The notes under the pieces are model-generated. The model ran no database searches, was not told where the DNA came from, and saw nothing but the letters and a program-made list of their open reading frames with translations. Shown in pieces: positions 15,472 to 22,835 of a stretch of DNA of 64,000 bases (positions are counted from its first letter, which is position 1; each line of letters starts with the position of its first letter). The stretch lies in assembly GCF_002355595.1 (NCBI RefSeq), contig NZ_AP017422.1:868001-932000 (forward strand), read 5' to 3'. Both the position numbers and the translations under genes were made by a program. This stretch comes from Filimonas lacunae (GTDB taxonomy: Bacteria; Bacteroidota; Bacteroidia; Chitinophagales; Chitinophagaceae).

Positions 15472-15599
15472 AGTGTAAAATGCTAAAAAAGGTAGCATTA
15501 TTTTTTCTTCTTCAAGGCCAACGTTTTACACTTGTTGGAATAGTTTTTATTATCGCTGTTTCAATAGTGATAATATCACTGTTGAACGTTGATTTTATT
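15472..15599. promoter_or_regulatory. Dyad-rich control region upstream of umuD
   Basis: Several inverted repeats overlap here. AGTGTAAAA/TTTTACACT are 9-bp arms 43 bp apart. CAACGTT (15519-15525) pairs with AACGTTG (15585-15591). A 27-bp palindrome at 15560-15586 is centred on AGTGATA-A-TATCACT, with 13-bp arms and one mismatch. ACTGTTGAACGTTGATTT (15578 on) resembles the motif at 13692 upstream of the XRE gene. These are plausible operators for an SOS or XRE regulator; no classical LexA box was recognised. Confidence 0.45.
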
Positions 15600-15798
15600 T
15601 CATAATTACTTGTGTTGTATCTGTGAAAGTATTGTAAATGCTGTGTTTTATAGGAATTTTCACTTTGTGAAAGTGTTTGTTTTTTTATAAATAATTGTAA
15701 TGAAGGGGGAGCATTGAGTGAAGCTAAAAGGAATAGAAGAAGGGTGTTTGGTTAGTATTTGTATTATGTTAATGTGTAATGTGATTTTTTGACAAAAA
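15600..15798. other. Intergenic stretch, little visible
   Basis: AT-rich sequence between the umuD control region and the ABC operon terminator. One short palindrome TTTCAC-TTT-GTGAAA lies near 15658-15673. No gene was seen. Confidence 0.5.
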
Positions 15799-15833
15799 AA
15801 AGCGCCTATATACAGTATGTATATAGGCGCTTT
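15799..15833 (-). terminator. Terminator of the ABC/OmpA operon
   Basis: Perfect 15-bp stem AAAGCGCCTATATAC with GTATATAGGCGCTTT and a five-base loop, followed by a run of T on the minus strand, 6 bp past the ATPase stop. Confidence 0.9.
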
Positions 15834-15838
15834 GGAGA

Positions 15839-16633
15839 TTATAAGGAAGCTTTGATTTCTTCGAGTGTGTCTATAAACCCCTGTTGATGGTGCACGTTTT
15901 TATGCCAGGCCAGGTCTCTTTCAATAAGATCTATCTCTTTAGTAATGGTGGCAGCCTGTTCACCAGGCGGTTTGGATAAAATAAATATGGTGTCGGAAAT
16001 GGCTACACTGGTTTCTATATCGTGCGAAACGATAATAAGAGTTTTCAGTTCGTCTGAAACAGATACCTGTAACAGCATTTCTGTTACTTTGTCCAGCACG
16101 CAAACATCCAGTCCGGAAAAAGGCTCATCAAATAAAAGGAAGGGTGATCCTTTGAGCAATTGCTGTATGATGCTGGCACGTTGTCTTTGTCCGCCGGATA
16201 ATTGCTGAGGATATTGAGCCAGCACTTCTGTTATATCAAATTCGCTGGCCCATTTGTGTATGGCTTCTTTTTCGTTGCCGGCCAGGGATGGATTTTTTTT
16301 TGCCGCCATGAGTAACGACTGATAAATGGTTTTCCATTCGAACAGATAGTAATGTTGAAACACTACACCCATATCTCCTGCCTGTACCTGCTTGTTGTTA
16401 TTGATAATGATGCTGCCTGCTGTTGGCGTTTGCAGGCCTGCGAGCAGGCGGAATAATTGTGTTTTACCAACGCCGCTGCGGCCTAGTAGCGAAACTACCT
16501 GCCCCTGGTGCATATTGGGGCGTACAATATTGTGTATGGTGAAATTGATGTTTTGCAATATCGGGCGGTGGTTGTAAGCCAGGCACAGGTTGTTAACCTG
16601 TAGTAATGTTTCCTGTTTGGAATATGTTGTCAT
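15839..16633 (-). CDS. ABC transporter ATP-binding protein (nitrate/taurine-type subfamily)
   Basis: This 264-residue ATPase is the last gene of the operon. Walker A is GRSGVGKT (residues 51-58), the Q-loop VVFQHYYLFEWKT, the signature LSGGQRQR (about 145-152), Walker B PFLLFDEPFSGLD (165-177) and the switch histidine IIVSHDIETSVAIS. The sequence is closest in style to SsuB/TauB/ThiZ-like ATPases, which energise import. It starts 2 bp after the permease stop. Together with the permease and the OmpA-fused binding protein it forms a complete importer, but the substrate cannot be assigned. The operon terminator follows directly. Confidence 0.92.
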   Translation of the reverse strand: MTTYSKQETLLQVNNLCLAYNHRPILQNINFTIHNIVRPNMHQGQVVSLLGRSGVGKTQLFRLLAGLQTPTAGSIIINNNKQVQAGDMGVVFQHYYLFEWKTIYQSLLMAAKKNPSLAGNEKEAIHKWASEFDITEVLAQYPQQLSGGQRQRASIIQQLLKGSPFLLFDEPFSGLDVCVLDKVTEMLLQVSVSDELKTLIIVSHDIETSVAISDTIFILSKPPGEQAATITKEIDLIERDLAWHKNVHHQQGFIDTLEEIKASL

Positions 16634-16635
16634 GG

Positions 16636-17406
16636 TTATTTATTTAACCGGGTGTAAGGAAAAAGCCATTTGCGGATGGTGGATAATAACATGTCGAAGA
16701 ACAATCCCAGCAAAAAGATTACGAGTTGCAGGGCTAAAACGTTGGTGAGATCATTGTACTTATTGTATTTGATGAGCAGTGCGCCAATGCCGCCTTCACT
16801 CATATTAAGACCTTCTACCATGGTAATCATCAGCCAGGATATAGCGAAGTTCTGCTGTAGAATTTCCAGTACTCTATCTGCTTTGCCTATAATGATGACC
16901 TCGTATAGTGTGCGCCAGTTGTTATACCCCAGGGTTTTGCATAAATCGTATTCCTGCTGGTGTATGCTGGTGATAACCGACAGGAAAGAAGTGACGAAAA
17001 AGGGCACTATACCAAATATCAGCAACCACAATTTTAAAGTACTGCCGTTTTTGGTAAGTAACGTGAACGCGAATATGAGACCTGCCAGTGTGAGGTAACG
17101 GCATTTCACTACAAATTGTGCAATGCTTTTAAAAAAGGGAATTACCGATAGCCAGGTGATAGCCAATGTTATGATTATGGAGTAGAGCATGGCCTGCACT
17201 GTTAACGCCAGGCTTACCAGCACATTATCCAGTAGTAGTTTGGTTACCGACAGGTGTGCAAATGCGGCGGCTACTTTGGTGGGTTGTGGCATTAAGCCGT
17301 TAGAGGTGGTATGCCACAGCACCAGGGCCAGGGTTACCTGCAGGGTAACCATAATGCCCAGGGTTGTACTGTTTATTGTGGCAAATGGTTGCCATATTTT
17401 TTTCAT
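16636..17406 (-). CDS. ABC transporter permease (nitrate/taurine-type)
   Basis: The product has 256 residues from MKKIWQPFATIN; an in-frame upstream ATG at 17463 would overlap the preceding gene's end region with unlikely residues. It shows six hydrophobic segments and the BPD-type coupling region: TLGYNNWRTLYEVIIIGKAD, then VLEILQQNFAISWLMITMVE. In permeases of this class the EAA-like loop contacts the ATPase. The VEGLNMSEGGIGALL stretch resembles the conserved end of SsuC/TauC proteins. It lies 62 bp downstream of the OmpA-fused binding protein gene and 2 bp before the ATPase gene, all on one strand. Confidence 0.88.
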   Translation of the reverse strand: MKKIWQPFATINSTTLGIMVTLQVTLALVLWHTTSNGLMPQPTKVAAAFAHLSVTKLLLDNVLVSLALTVQAMLYSIIITLAITWLSVIPFFKSIAQFVVKCRYLTLAGLIFAFTLLTKNGSTLKLWLLIFGIVPFFVTSFLSVITSIHQQEYDLCKTLGYNNWRTLYEVIIIGKADRVLEILQQNFAISWLMITMVEGLNMSEGGIGALLIKYNKYNDLTNVLALQLVIFLLGLFFDMLLSTIRKWLFPYTRLNK

Positions 17407-17468
17407 TGCTGTTCTGTTTTTGTTGCAGAAGAATAATAGCTGCTGAAAGCAGCTATTATTCAAAATGT

Positions 17469-19235
17469 TTACTGACCTAGTACTATTTCCACCCTTCTGT
17501 TCTGGCTTCTGCCTGATTCGGAATTGTTGCTGGCTATTGGTTTTGCTGAACCATAGCCTTTTGCTTCTATCCGGTTTCCGGTAAGGCCTTTGTTTTGCAG
17601 GTATTCTTTTACTGCGTTGGCGCGTTTTTCGGAAAGGGGTAGGTTTACCGCATCTGAACCACTGTTATCTGTGTGGCCATACACACCTACTTTTAAGCCT
17701 TCGGCAACTACTGCTGATTCAAATATCTCGTCCAGCAACTTGTAAGAAGAGGATCTGATATTGGCTGAGCCTGTTTCAAACTCGATGCTATATGATTTGG
17801 AAGACACTTCGGAAGTGATTTCGGAAGCATACTTTGTTTCAATAGCCTTACCCTGTAACAGTTCGGGGTGATTAGCCAACACGGTTTGCAGGAATGTTTT
17901 GTCCACTGCTTTTTCGTAAGGCATGAATGATGGCATAAGGGTAGGATACATTTTAACCATCAGGTTACCAAAGGTGTTGTACACTGCCTTATACCTGTCT
18001 ACCTTGTCGTTACCTAACCCATAGGTGTTGGCCATATCCTGCAGATTAAATACGGCAGAGCCACCCAGCGTTACTTTTAAGCCTTGTATATCTTTTTCTT
18101 CCACACCGTTAAAGTATTTTAACCAGTAGGCGCCATCCTGCTCGTTATATACTTCTGCACTTACTTTAGCGGCAAATGCTTTGGCTTCGTTAAAAGAACG
18201 TACCTGGTCGCCGGCCTGTGCCAGTGCTATAATCATGTTTTCTACGTCTGTTCTGTGGTCGTAGGCCCACTTTTTAATAGCAATGGTTTGGTTAGGCATT
18301 TGCGATGCATATTGTCTGGTGCTGGCAATAGTAACCAGGCCCCCTTTTTTAACGGCTACGTTTACGTCGCCCGGTGTCCAGGTGGCTACGCCGTCTACAC
18401 CCACGGTAGTGTCTTTACCGGTGGTTTTACCATTTACCATCACTTTCCTGTTTTCGGTGTAGCCGGCTATATATTTATTGGGTGCATCGAGGAAATCGTT
18501 TGCAGCAATAATGTTAATAGCGGTAGCATCGTAGGTGGTTTCATCAGGGTTTACTTTCAACCCATTGTCTCCAGCCCATTTTAGCAGGATGTTGATGTCG
18601 CCATCACGCAGCACACCAGCTACGCATTTACCGATTGCGTTTTTAGGATCTATCTTCCATTGTTGCGGGCCCATTACCTGGTCTTCGCCATATGATTTAC
18701 CGTGTGTTACGGGTATGATGATAGGTTGATATTCGGGGCCTAGTGGTTCCAGCTCTTTAGCCAGTGAAGTCATAAAGGCGGGCATACCATCGCCCATAAA
18801 GGTGATTAATACACCTGTAGCGGCTGTGTTGTTTTTGTATTCCTGTGCAAACTTTACCAGGTCGGCCATTTGTTTGTTACAGTCGTCCTGGCGTGTATAC
18901 GTTACATCCAGGTGGGCTTTGTCAAATAAAGAACCTTGCATGGTGCGTGCGCCACCGTTGGCATACATGGCAGAGAACTGACTGTTCCAGGCCATGCGTA
19001 ACCACGTGATTTGTGTGCCGCCATTAGCAGCAGGGCTGCTTTCGGGCAAAGGTAGTTGCACTGCGTTGTCGCTTAAAGATGCTTCCGGTGCATCAGGTAA
19101 TACTACTTTACCTACCTGCAGTGATTCGCTTACCTGTTTAGGGCGGGCCTGGTACCATCTTACACCTAAGATACCAGCGGCTACTACAGCTACTATAATG
19201 AATAATTTTCCGGCGGGTTTTAATTTCAGAGACAT
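17469..19235 (-). CDS. Inner-membrane-anchored substrate-binding protein fused to a C-terminal OmpA peptidoglycan-binding domain
   Basis: The 588-residue fusion starts with a signal-anchor helix (about residues 10-26, FIIVAVVAAGILGVRWY) that lacks an obvious cleavage site. A linker follows to about 72. Residues 75-470 look like a periplasmic binding protein of the NMT1/SsuA or PBP-like type (ITWLRMAWNSQFSAMYANGG, LVTIASTRQYASQMPNQTI). Residues about 482-588 are an OmpA_C domain: SIEFETGSANIRSSS, VGVYGHTDNSGSD, LSEKRANAVKEYL and the terminal GRSQNRRVEIVL. The protein could tether the inner membrane to peptidoglycan while feeding the adjacent permease. Such fusions occur in other bacteria beside TelA or PspA-like genes, as I recall. 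The ligand is unknown. Confidence 0.88.
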   Translation of the reverse strand: MSLKLKPAGKLFIIVAVVAAGILGVRWYQARPKQVSESLQVGKVVLPDAPEASLSDNAVQLPLPESSPAANGGTQITWLRMAWNSQFSAMYANGGARTMQGSLFDKAHLDVTYTRQDDCNKQMADLVKFAQEYKNNTAATGVLITFMGDGMPAFMTSLAKELEPLGPEYQPIIIPVTHGKSYGEDQVMGPQQWKIDPKNAIGKCVAGVLRDGDINILLKWAGDNGLKVNPDETTYDATAINIIAANDFLDAPNKYIAGYTENRKVMVNGKTTGKDTTVGVDGVATWTPGDVNVAVKKGGLVTIASTRQYASQMPNQTIAIKKWAYDHRTDVENMIIALAQAGDQVRSFNEAKAFAAKVSAEVYNEQDGAYWLKYFNGVEEKDIQGLKVTLGGSAVFNLQDMANTYGLGNDKVDRYKAVYNTFGNLMVKMYPTLMPSFMPYEKAVDKTFLQTVLANHPELLQGKAIETKYASEITSEVSSKSYSIEFETGSANIRSSSYKLLDEIFESAVVAEGLKVGVYGHTDNSGSDAVNLPLSEKRANAVKEYLQNKGLTGNRIEAKGYGSAKPIASNNSESGRSQNRRVEIVLGQ

Positions 19236-19288
19236 TGTATTTTGGTTTTGAGTGTTTATAAAAAATCTTTTTGGGTTTAGGGTGAAGT

Positions 19289-20281
19289 CTAGTCTAACAG
19301 GCCTTTATACCTGTCTTGTATGGTTACACCTTTCAGGTGTCCGTTGTCGCTGTTTTTTTGAAGGGCTGTTTGGGTATAGTTAAAGTCTGACTGTACATCA
19401 AAGCTGTTGATCAGTTCTACAGCCTGGGCACTTTTGGCTTTATCTTCCAGCACCTTGTCGTCCATAAAGCGTGAGGTAACGTCTATGGCTGATTTAATGT
19501 GTCCGATCTTTTCACCAATGCGTACTTTCAGTATCGCCAGCGCCTGTTCTGCATCTTTGTTGAGGGCATCATCACCCTTAAAGGCTTTCATGGCACTGCT
19601 TACTGCCGAAAGGCCGGTGGTAACTGAATAGTACAGATCTTTCTTGGCTTCCAGGTCGAGCTTTGCATCTTCCAGCATAATGCCGCTTTCTTCGTAGGCT
19701 GCCTGGGCAAATGTTACCAGTTTGTTGAGATCGCCTACTATGGGAGTAACATTGTCTATGTACTCCTTACAACGGATTACGTTGTTGGCATAGAGGTCTA
19801 CCTGCCGGCTGCCCTTGCTTTCTGCCTGTAGTATTTTTACTTTCTGCGCGTTCAGTTGCAATTCCTTTTCTTTCTCTTTCAGCTTTTCCATCAGCTCACT
19901 TTGTTTGCCTTGCAGCCGGGCGGTTTGTTTATACAGGGTGTTCCTGTCTTCATAACCCTGGTCTATTTTGGCTTGCAGTATGGCAAAGGGATTGAGCTCA
20001 ATAGCCAGCCCAATGGTGTAGTTGGCTATGAATTCGGAAAAGTATTTCAGTGCCCGCCAGAATTTTTTACTGGTAAACAGCATCAATAAAAAAGCGAGTA
20101 TCACGCCACCAATTACCAGGTTAATGAGGTTCCACGTTATGGTAACCAACCAGGGTAGTACATAGGTGGCAAATGTGTAGCCTATGCCTGCAAACAGTGC
20201 TACGCCTATAATAGCGGCAGCTACGTTTTTAGGTTCGGACAGCCATTTGGTTTTTACTGCTTTGTTCATCAGTTCGTTCAT
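19289..20281 (-). CDS. Membrane protein with long cytoplasmic coiled coil
   Basis: The 330-residue protein has two membrane helices near the N-terminus (about residues 20-40, VAAAIIGVALFAGIGYTFA, and 44-68, WNLINLVIGGVILAFLLML). After an amphipathic stretch comes a long helical region from about 105 to 290, with heptads such as LYKQTARLQGKQSELMEKLK and EKEKELQLNAQKVKILQAES. No catalytic motif is visible. The arrangement resembles membrane-linked PspA/IM30-like scaffolds, but homology was not tested. It lies 53 bp upstream of the OmpA-fused binding protein and 13 bp downstream of another coiled-coil gene, all co-oriented. Confidence 0.8.
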   Translation of the reverse strand: MNELMNKAVKTKWLSEPKNVAAAIIGVALFAGIGYTFATYVLPWLVTITWNLINLVIGGVILAFLLMLFTSKKFWRALKYFSEFIANYTIGLAIELNPFAILQAKIDQGYEDRNTLYKQTARLQGKQSELMEKLKEKEKELQLNAQKVKILQAESKGSRQVDLYANNVIRCKEYIDNVTPIVGDLNKLVTFAQAAYEESGIMLEDAKLDLEAKKDLYYSVTTGLSAVSSAMKAFKGDDALNKDAEQALAILKVRIGEKIGHIKSAIDVTSRFMDDKVLEDKAKSAQAVELINSFDVQSDFNYTQTALQKNSDNGHLKGVTIQDRYKGLLD

Positions 20282-20294
20282 TTGCTTACAGTTT

Positions 20295-20924
20295 TTAAAG
20301 GATGTGTTGTTTAATTTTTTCTATATCCTGCAGCAGCTTGTTTTTGCTATGTGCCAGTGCTGCTGCATAACCGGCGGTGCTGTTTTCTAATTTTTGTTCG
20401 TTTTCTGCTATCTCATTGTTCAACGTTTCGGTTAACTTTTGCAGTTGTATTATTTCCTGCGATAGTTGCTGAATACGTTGTTGTGTAGCATCTATTTCCT
20501 TTTTCCTGCTTTGCACTTTTTCTACCACTGTTTGATCAATGGTGGAATGGAATGCGGCGGCGTCTGCTTCCAGCATCTGCACGTATTGCTGGGCAGAGGA
20601 CAGTAGCTTGTGCTTGTCCATGCCTTGTACCTGCAGGCCTGCAAAGGCTGCGCAGTAGCGGGCTTTTTCGTCTGCAATGGCTTGCATGGCTTCGGTCATT
20701 TTCGAAAACTCGAAATAGTCCGGGCCAGGCAGGTTGGCATCGGCGAACAGCTTGTTAAAGTGGTCGCGAAACTTGTTGCCTGTTGCTGCATCCGTATGTG
20801 TTTCCGTTTTGCTGACGGGTGCCTGTAATGCAGTATGTGACTGCGTTTCAGGTGCTGCTTGTTGTTGATCGCTGTCGGTTACTTCAATAAAGGCTGACAG
20901 GATCTTTTTTCCTAATGAGGCCAT
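20295..20924 (-). CDS. Soluble coiled-coil protein in the ABC/OmpA operon
   Basis: The product has 209 residues from MASLGKKILSAFIEVTD; a start at 20966 (MPKSSYSV) would give 223. A flexible Gln/Thr-rich linker (residues about 18-50) precedes a helical core. FRDHFNKLFADANLPGPDYF opens it, and KVQSRKKEIDATQQRIQQLS with LQKLTETLNNEIAENEQKLE form a clear coiled coil to the C-terminus. There is no signal peptide or membrane helix. Together with the membrane coiled-coil partner 13 bp downstream it may build a cytoplasmic scaffold at the ABC complex (inference). No family name was recognised. Confidence 0.8.
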   Translation of the reverse strand: MASLGKKILSAFIEVTDSDQQQAAPETQSHTALQAPVSKTETHTDAATGNKFRDHFNKLFADANLPGPDYFEFSKMTEAMQAIADEKARYCAAFAGLQVQGMDKHKLLSSAQQYVQMLEADAAAFHSTIDQTVVEKVQSRKKEIDATQQRIQQLSQEIIQLQKLTETLNNEIAENEQKLENSTAGYAAALAHSKNKLLQDIEKIKQHIL

Positions 20925-21032
20925 TGTTCTTATTTTATCTGTTACTGAATAGCTGCTTTTGGGCATGGCTTCGCCCTCACAACTTTTGTGTTGCGTTTTT
21001 TGCTTTTTACCTGCCTTATGGGGTATTGATGG

Positions 21033-21212
21033 CTATGTGAATTTTATCAATAGCCGATGGATGTTGAATCCTACCTGCCGTACGCTGTCGGCAACGGGCA
21101 TATGCGCTTTGGGCGGGCTGGTTACCTGCCTGTGCAGCATTTTACAGATACAATAGCTTACCAGGATTGCTATTACAGCAACCCATACGGTTAACCGTAT
21201 GTTTCCTTTCAT
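21033..21212 (-). CDS. Small single-pass membrane protein, first gene of the ABC/OmpA operon
   Basis: A 59-codon frame: MKGNIRLTVWVAVIAILVSY gives an N-terminal membrane helix (residues about 8-24). A short, basic, proline-containing tail follows (CKMLHRQVTSPPKAHMPVA) and ends LLIKFT. It has a clean ATG and stop, and a hydrophobicity pattern unlikely by chance. It lies 108 bp upstream of the coiled-coil gene on the same strand. With no terminator between them, it is likely the first gene of the operon. No family was recognised. Confidence 0.6.
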   Translation of the reverse strand: MKGNIRLTVWVAVIAILVSYCICKMLHRQVTSPPKAHMPVADSVRQVGFNIHRLLIKFT

Positions 21213-21702
21213 TTGTTAAATGGATGAATAGTACGTTAAGAATAAAACCAGGCTATGCCTGTTTGAGCCGCTACTGCAACTACGTTAAATCCTGTACTGT
21301 ATGTGTTGGTTCTACAGAGTGGAGATTTCCGGTTATACCTTTTTGCGAAGGCGGGCTATTAAAAAAATAATCCCGAGAATTGTTCATTTTACGTGGAGAT
21401 TGACTCCTGTTTGATTTGATGATGTAAAGATATAAGGGCGCATGACATCTGTTAACATTATCCGATATGAACGGCGATTTTGCTCTTAGAATGGGTCCGG
21501 GGATTTACAAACGGTTGAAATCAAGGATAAGGGTGGAATTAGTGGTATGAACGGGTGTTAGTTTGTTAGTTTTGAAACGCTATAATGGGGTCGTAATCAT
21601 TGAATTGTGAGGCTGGAACGTTAAAATCCGCTTTTGTGGTTGTTGGCTGCTGTGTGGATGAACGGTAAGTTGTTGTGTAAGTGGTAAGTGGTAAAAGTAA
21701 TA
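21213..21702. other. 490-bp region upstream of the ABC/OmpA operon
   Basis: No convincing gene on either strand; short frames here lack coding character. A minus-strand TATCTTTA (21425-21432), one mismatch from the -7 consensus, is a candidate promoter giving a leader of about 210 nt. A small hairpin CAGGC-TATG-CCTG lies near 21250-21262. Confidence 0.4.
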
Positions 21703-21729
21703 AACAGGCCTGCAGGTTACAGGCCTGTT
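21703..21729 (-). terminator. Terminator of the small membrane protein gene
   Basis: Ten-base-pair stem AACAGGCCTG with CAGGCCTGTT, seven-base loop, followed by T-rich sequence on the minus strand; 25 bp past the stop at 21754. Confidence 0.75.
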
Positions 21730-21753
21730 GTGTAAGTAAGTAGCTGTTTATGT

Positions 21754-22113
21754 TTAGTGCAATAAACAAATAGCCACTATTATGATATCGGTAATAACCC
21801 CTAATGTAAAGATGGGTATAGTTATTTTAGTAGGCATAGCTGCCAGGTTGGTTATTTCTGTTAATACAAATGCCAATATACAAGCCAGCCATAACCCCAT
21901 ATCGTTGCCATTATTTACAATGGCCAGAATGGTTAAAGGAGCCAGCAAGCAACCTTGTGCAAAGAAGCAGAAGGCCAGCCAGCCAAAATGGTTGTTTTGT
22001 TGGTTTTCGGCAAATTGCACGAAGCGTTGAAAGATGTTATTTTTGTGCGTGTTTACTGTGGTTGGAGCGGTAGTGAAATGAGGGGCGGCGGTGTGGATAT
22101 CTATCGTTTTCAT
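21754..22113 (-). CDS. Small multi-pass membrane protein, divergent from a Crp/Fnr gene
   Basis: The 119-residue protein has a soluble N-terminal about 40 residues and then three membrane helices: WLAFCFFAQGCLLAPLTILA, MGLWLACILAFVLTEITNL and IPIFTLGVITDIIIVAICLL. The family was not recognised. It is transcribed divergently from the Crp/Fnr regulator at 22208, and the 94 bp between them holds three palindromes, so it is a likely regulatory target (inference). A terminator follows its stop. Confidence 0.8.
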   Translation of the reverse strand: MKTIDIHTAAPHFTTAPTTVNTHKNNIFQRFVQFAENQQNNHFGWLAFCFFAQGCLLAPLTILAIVNNGNDMGLWLACILAFVLTEITNLAAMPTKITIPIFTLGVITDIIIVAICLLH

Positions 22114-22141
22114 ATCAATAATTTTGTACTGTAAAGGAACG

Positions 22142-22195
22142 CAGGATATTATTCCTGTTTTATGACGTAGGTCATAAATGGGCTGATATAGATCA
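22142..22195. promoter_or_regulatory. Three palindromes in the divergent Crp/Fnr promoter region
   Basis: CAGGA-TATTAT-TCCTG (22142-22157), TATGAC-GTAG-GTCATA (22161-22176) and TGAT-ATAG-ATCA (22184-22195). The last matches the core of an FNR box (TTGAT-N4-ATCAA). Centres of the second and third are 21 bp apart, two helical turns, and the first and second are 19 bp apart. Likely Crp/Fnr-type operators. Confidence 0.6.
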
Positions 22196-22207
22196 TAATT
22201 GATAAAT

Positions 22208-22798
22208 ATGGTGGATTACGAACTTCTTATTGCTTCGGGGGCCGTGGTACGAACCTTTGCTAAGGGGGCGTTTATTGTAAAAGAGGGTAGCATTGCTAAG
22301 TTCTTTTTCCAGGTGGTGAGCGGTGAAGTGAAAATGGTAAACACCGGGGAGAACGGCCAGGAATTTATACAGGGGATATTTACGGCCGGGCAAAGTTTTG
22401 CTGAACCACCTATGTTTTTGCAAATGAAGTATCCTGCTTCAGCTGTGGCCATAACAGACTGCGAAGTGGTGGTGCTGGAAAAGAGTCGTTTTATAGAATT
22501 ATTGCGTGCAAATTTTGATGTACAGTTACAGTTGGTGGAAACCCTTTCACAACGCTTGTATTTTAAATCGGTAATGGCGCGGGAAATTAGCCTGTATGAT
22601 GCAGGTCACCGGATTATAACGCTGATTGATTTTTTGAAAGAGCGTGATGGATTTTTGAAAGAAGTCTTGTACCCGGTTACTTTAACACGCCAGCAAATAG
22701 CTGATTTAACTGGCTTGCGGGTAGAAACTGTGATACGCGCTATCCGTTTTTTAGCAGACAAAGAACTGGTGCAGAAAGGCAGAAAGATTTACCGTTAA
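22208..22798 (+). CDS. Crp/Fnr family transcriptional regulator
   Basis: The 196-residue protein starts at MVDYELLIASG; an in-frame TTG at 22199 is rejected because an ATG lies three codons on. The cyclic-nucleotide-binding-like beta-roll spans about 15-115 (FIVKEGSIAKFFFQVVSGEV, GQSFAEPPMFLQMKYPASAV). A dimer helix and a winged HTH follow (VTLTRQQIADLTGLRVETVI then FLADKELVQKGRKIYR). No N-terminal cysteine cluster for an iron-sulfur centre is visible, so it is not a classical oxygen-sensing FNR. Palindromes just upstream suggest autoregulation and control of the divergent membrane protein. Confidence 0.92.
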   Translation: MVDYELLIASGAVVRTFAKGAFIVKEGSIAKFFFQVVSGEVKMVNTGENGQEFIQGIFTAGQSFAEPPMFLQMKYPASAVAITDCEVVVLEKSRFIELLRANFDVQLQLVETLSQRLYFKSVMAREISLYDAGHRIITLIDFLKERDGFLKEVLYPVTLTRQQIADLTGLRVETVIRAIRFLADKELVQKGRKIYR

Positions 22799-22835
22799 CC
22801 AATAGATTAGTTAACGGTAAATGTTATGTGTATAT

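Noticed and set aside
15418-15498. N-terminal extension of UmuD from an upstream ATG
   Set aside because: The 27 residues are aromatic- and isoleucine-rich, unlike any UmuD arm, and a promoter box lies downstream of that ATG.
21167-21370. Plus-strand 67-codon frame upstream of the ABC operon
   Set aside because: Overlaps the minus-strand 59-residue membrane protein, with composition unlike a real protein and no promoter.
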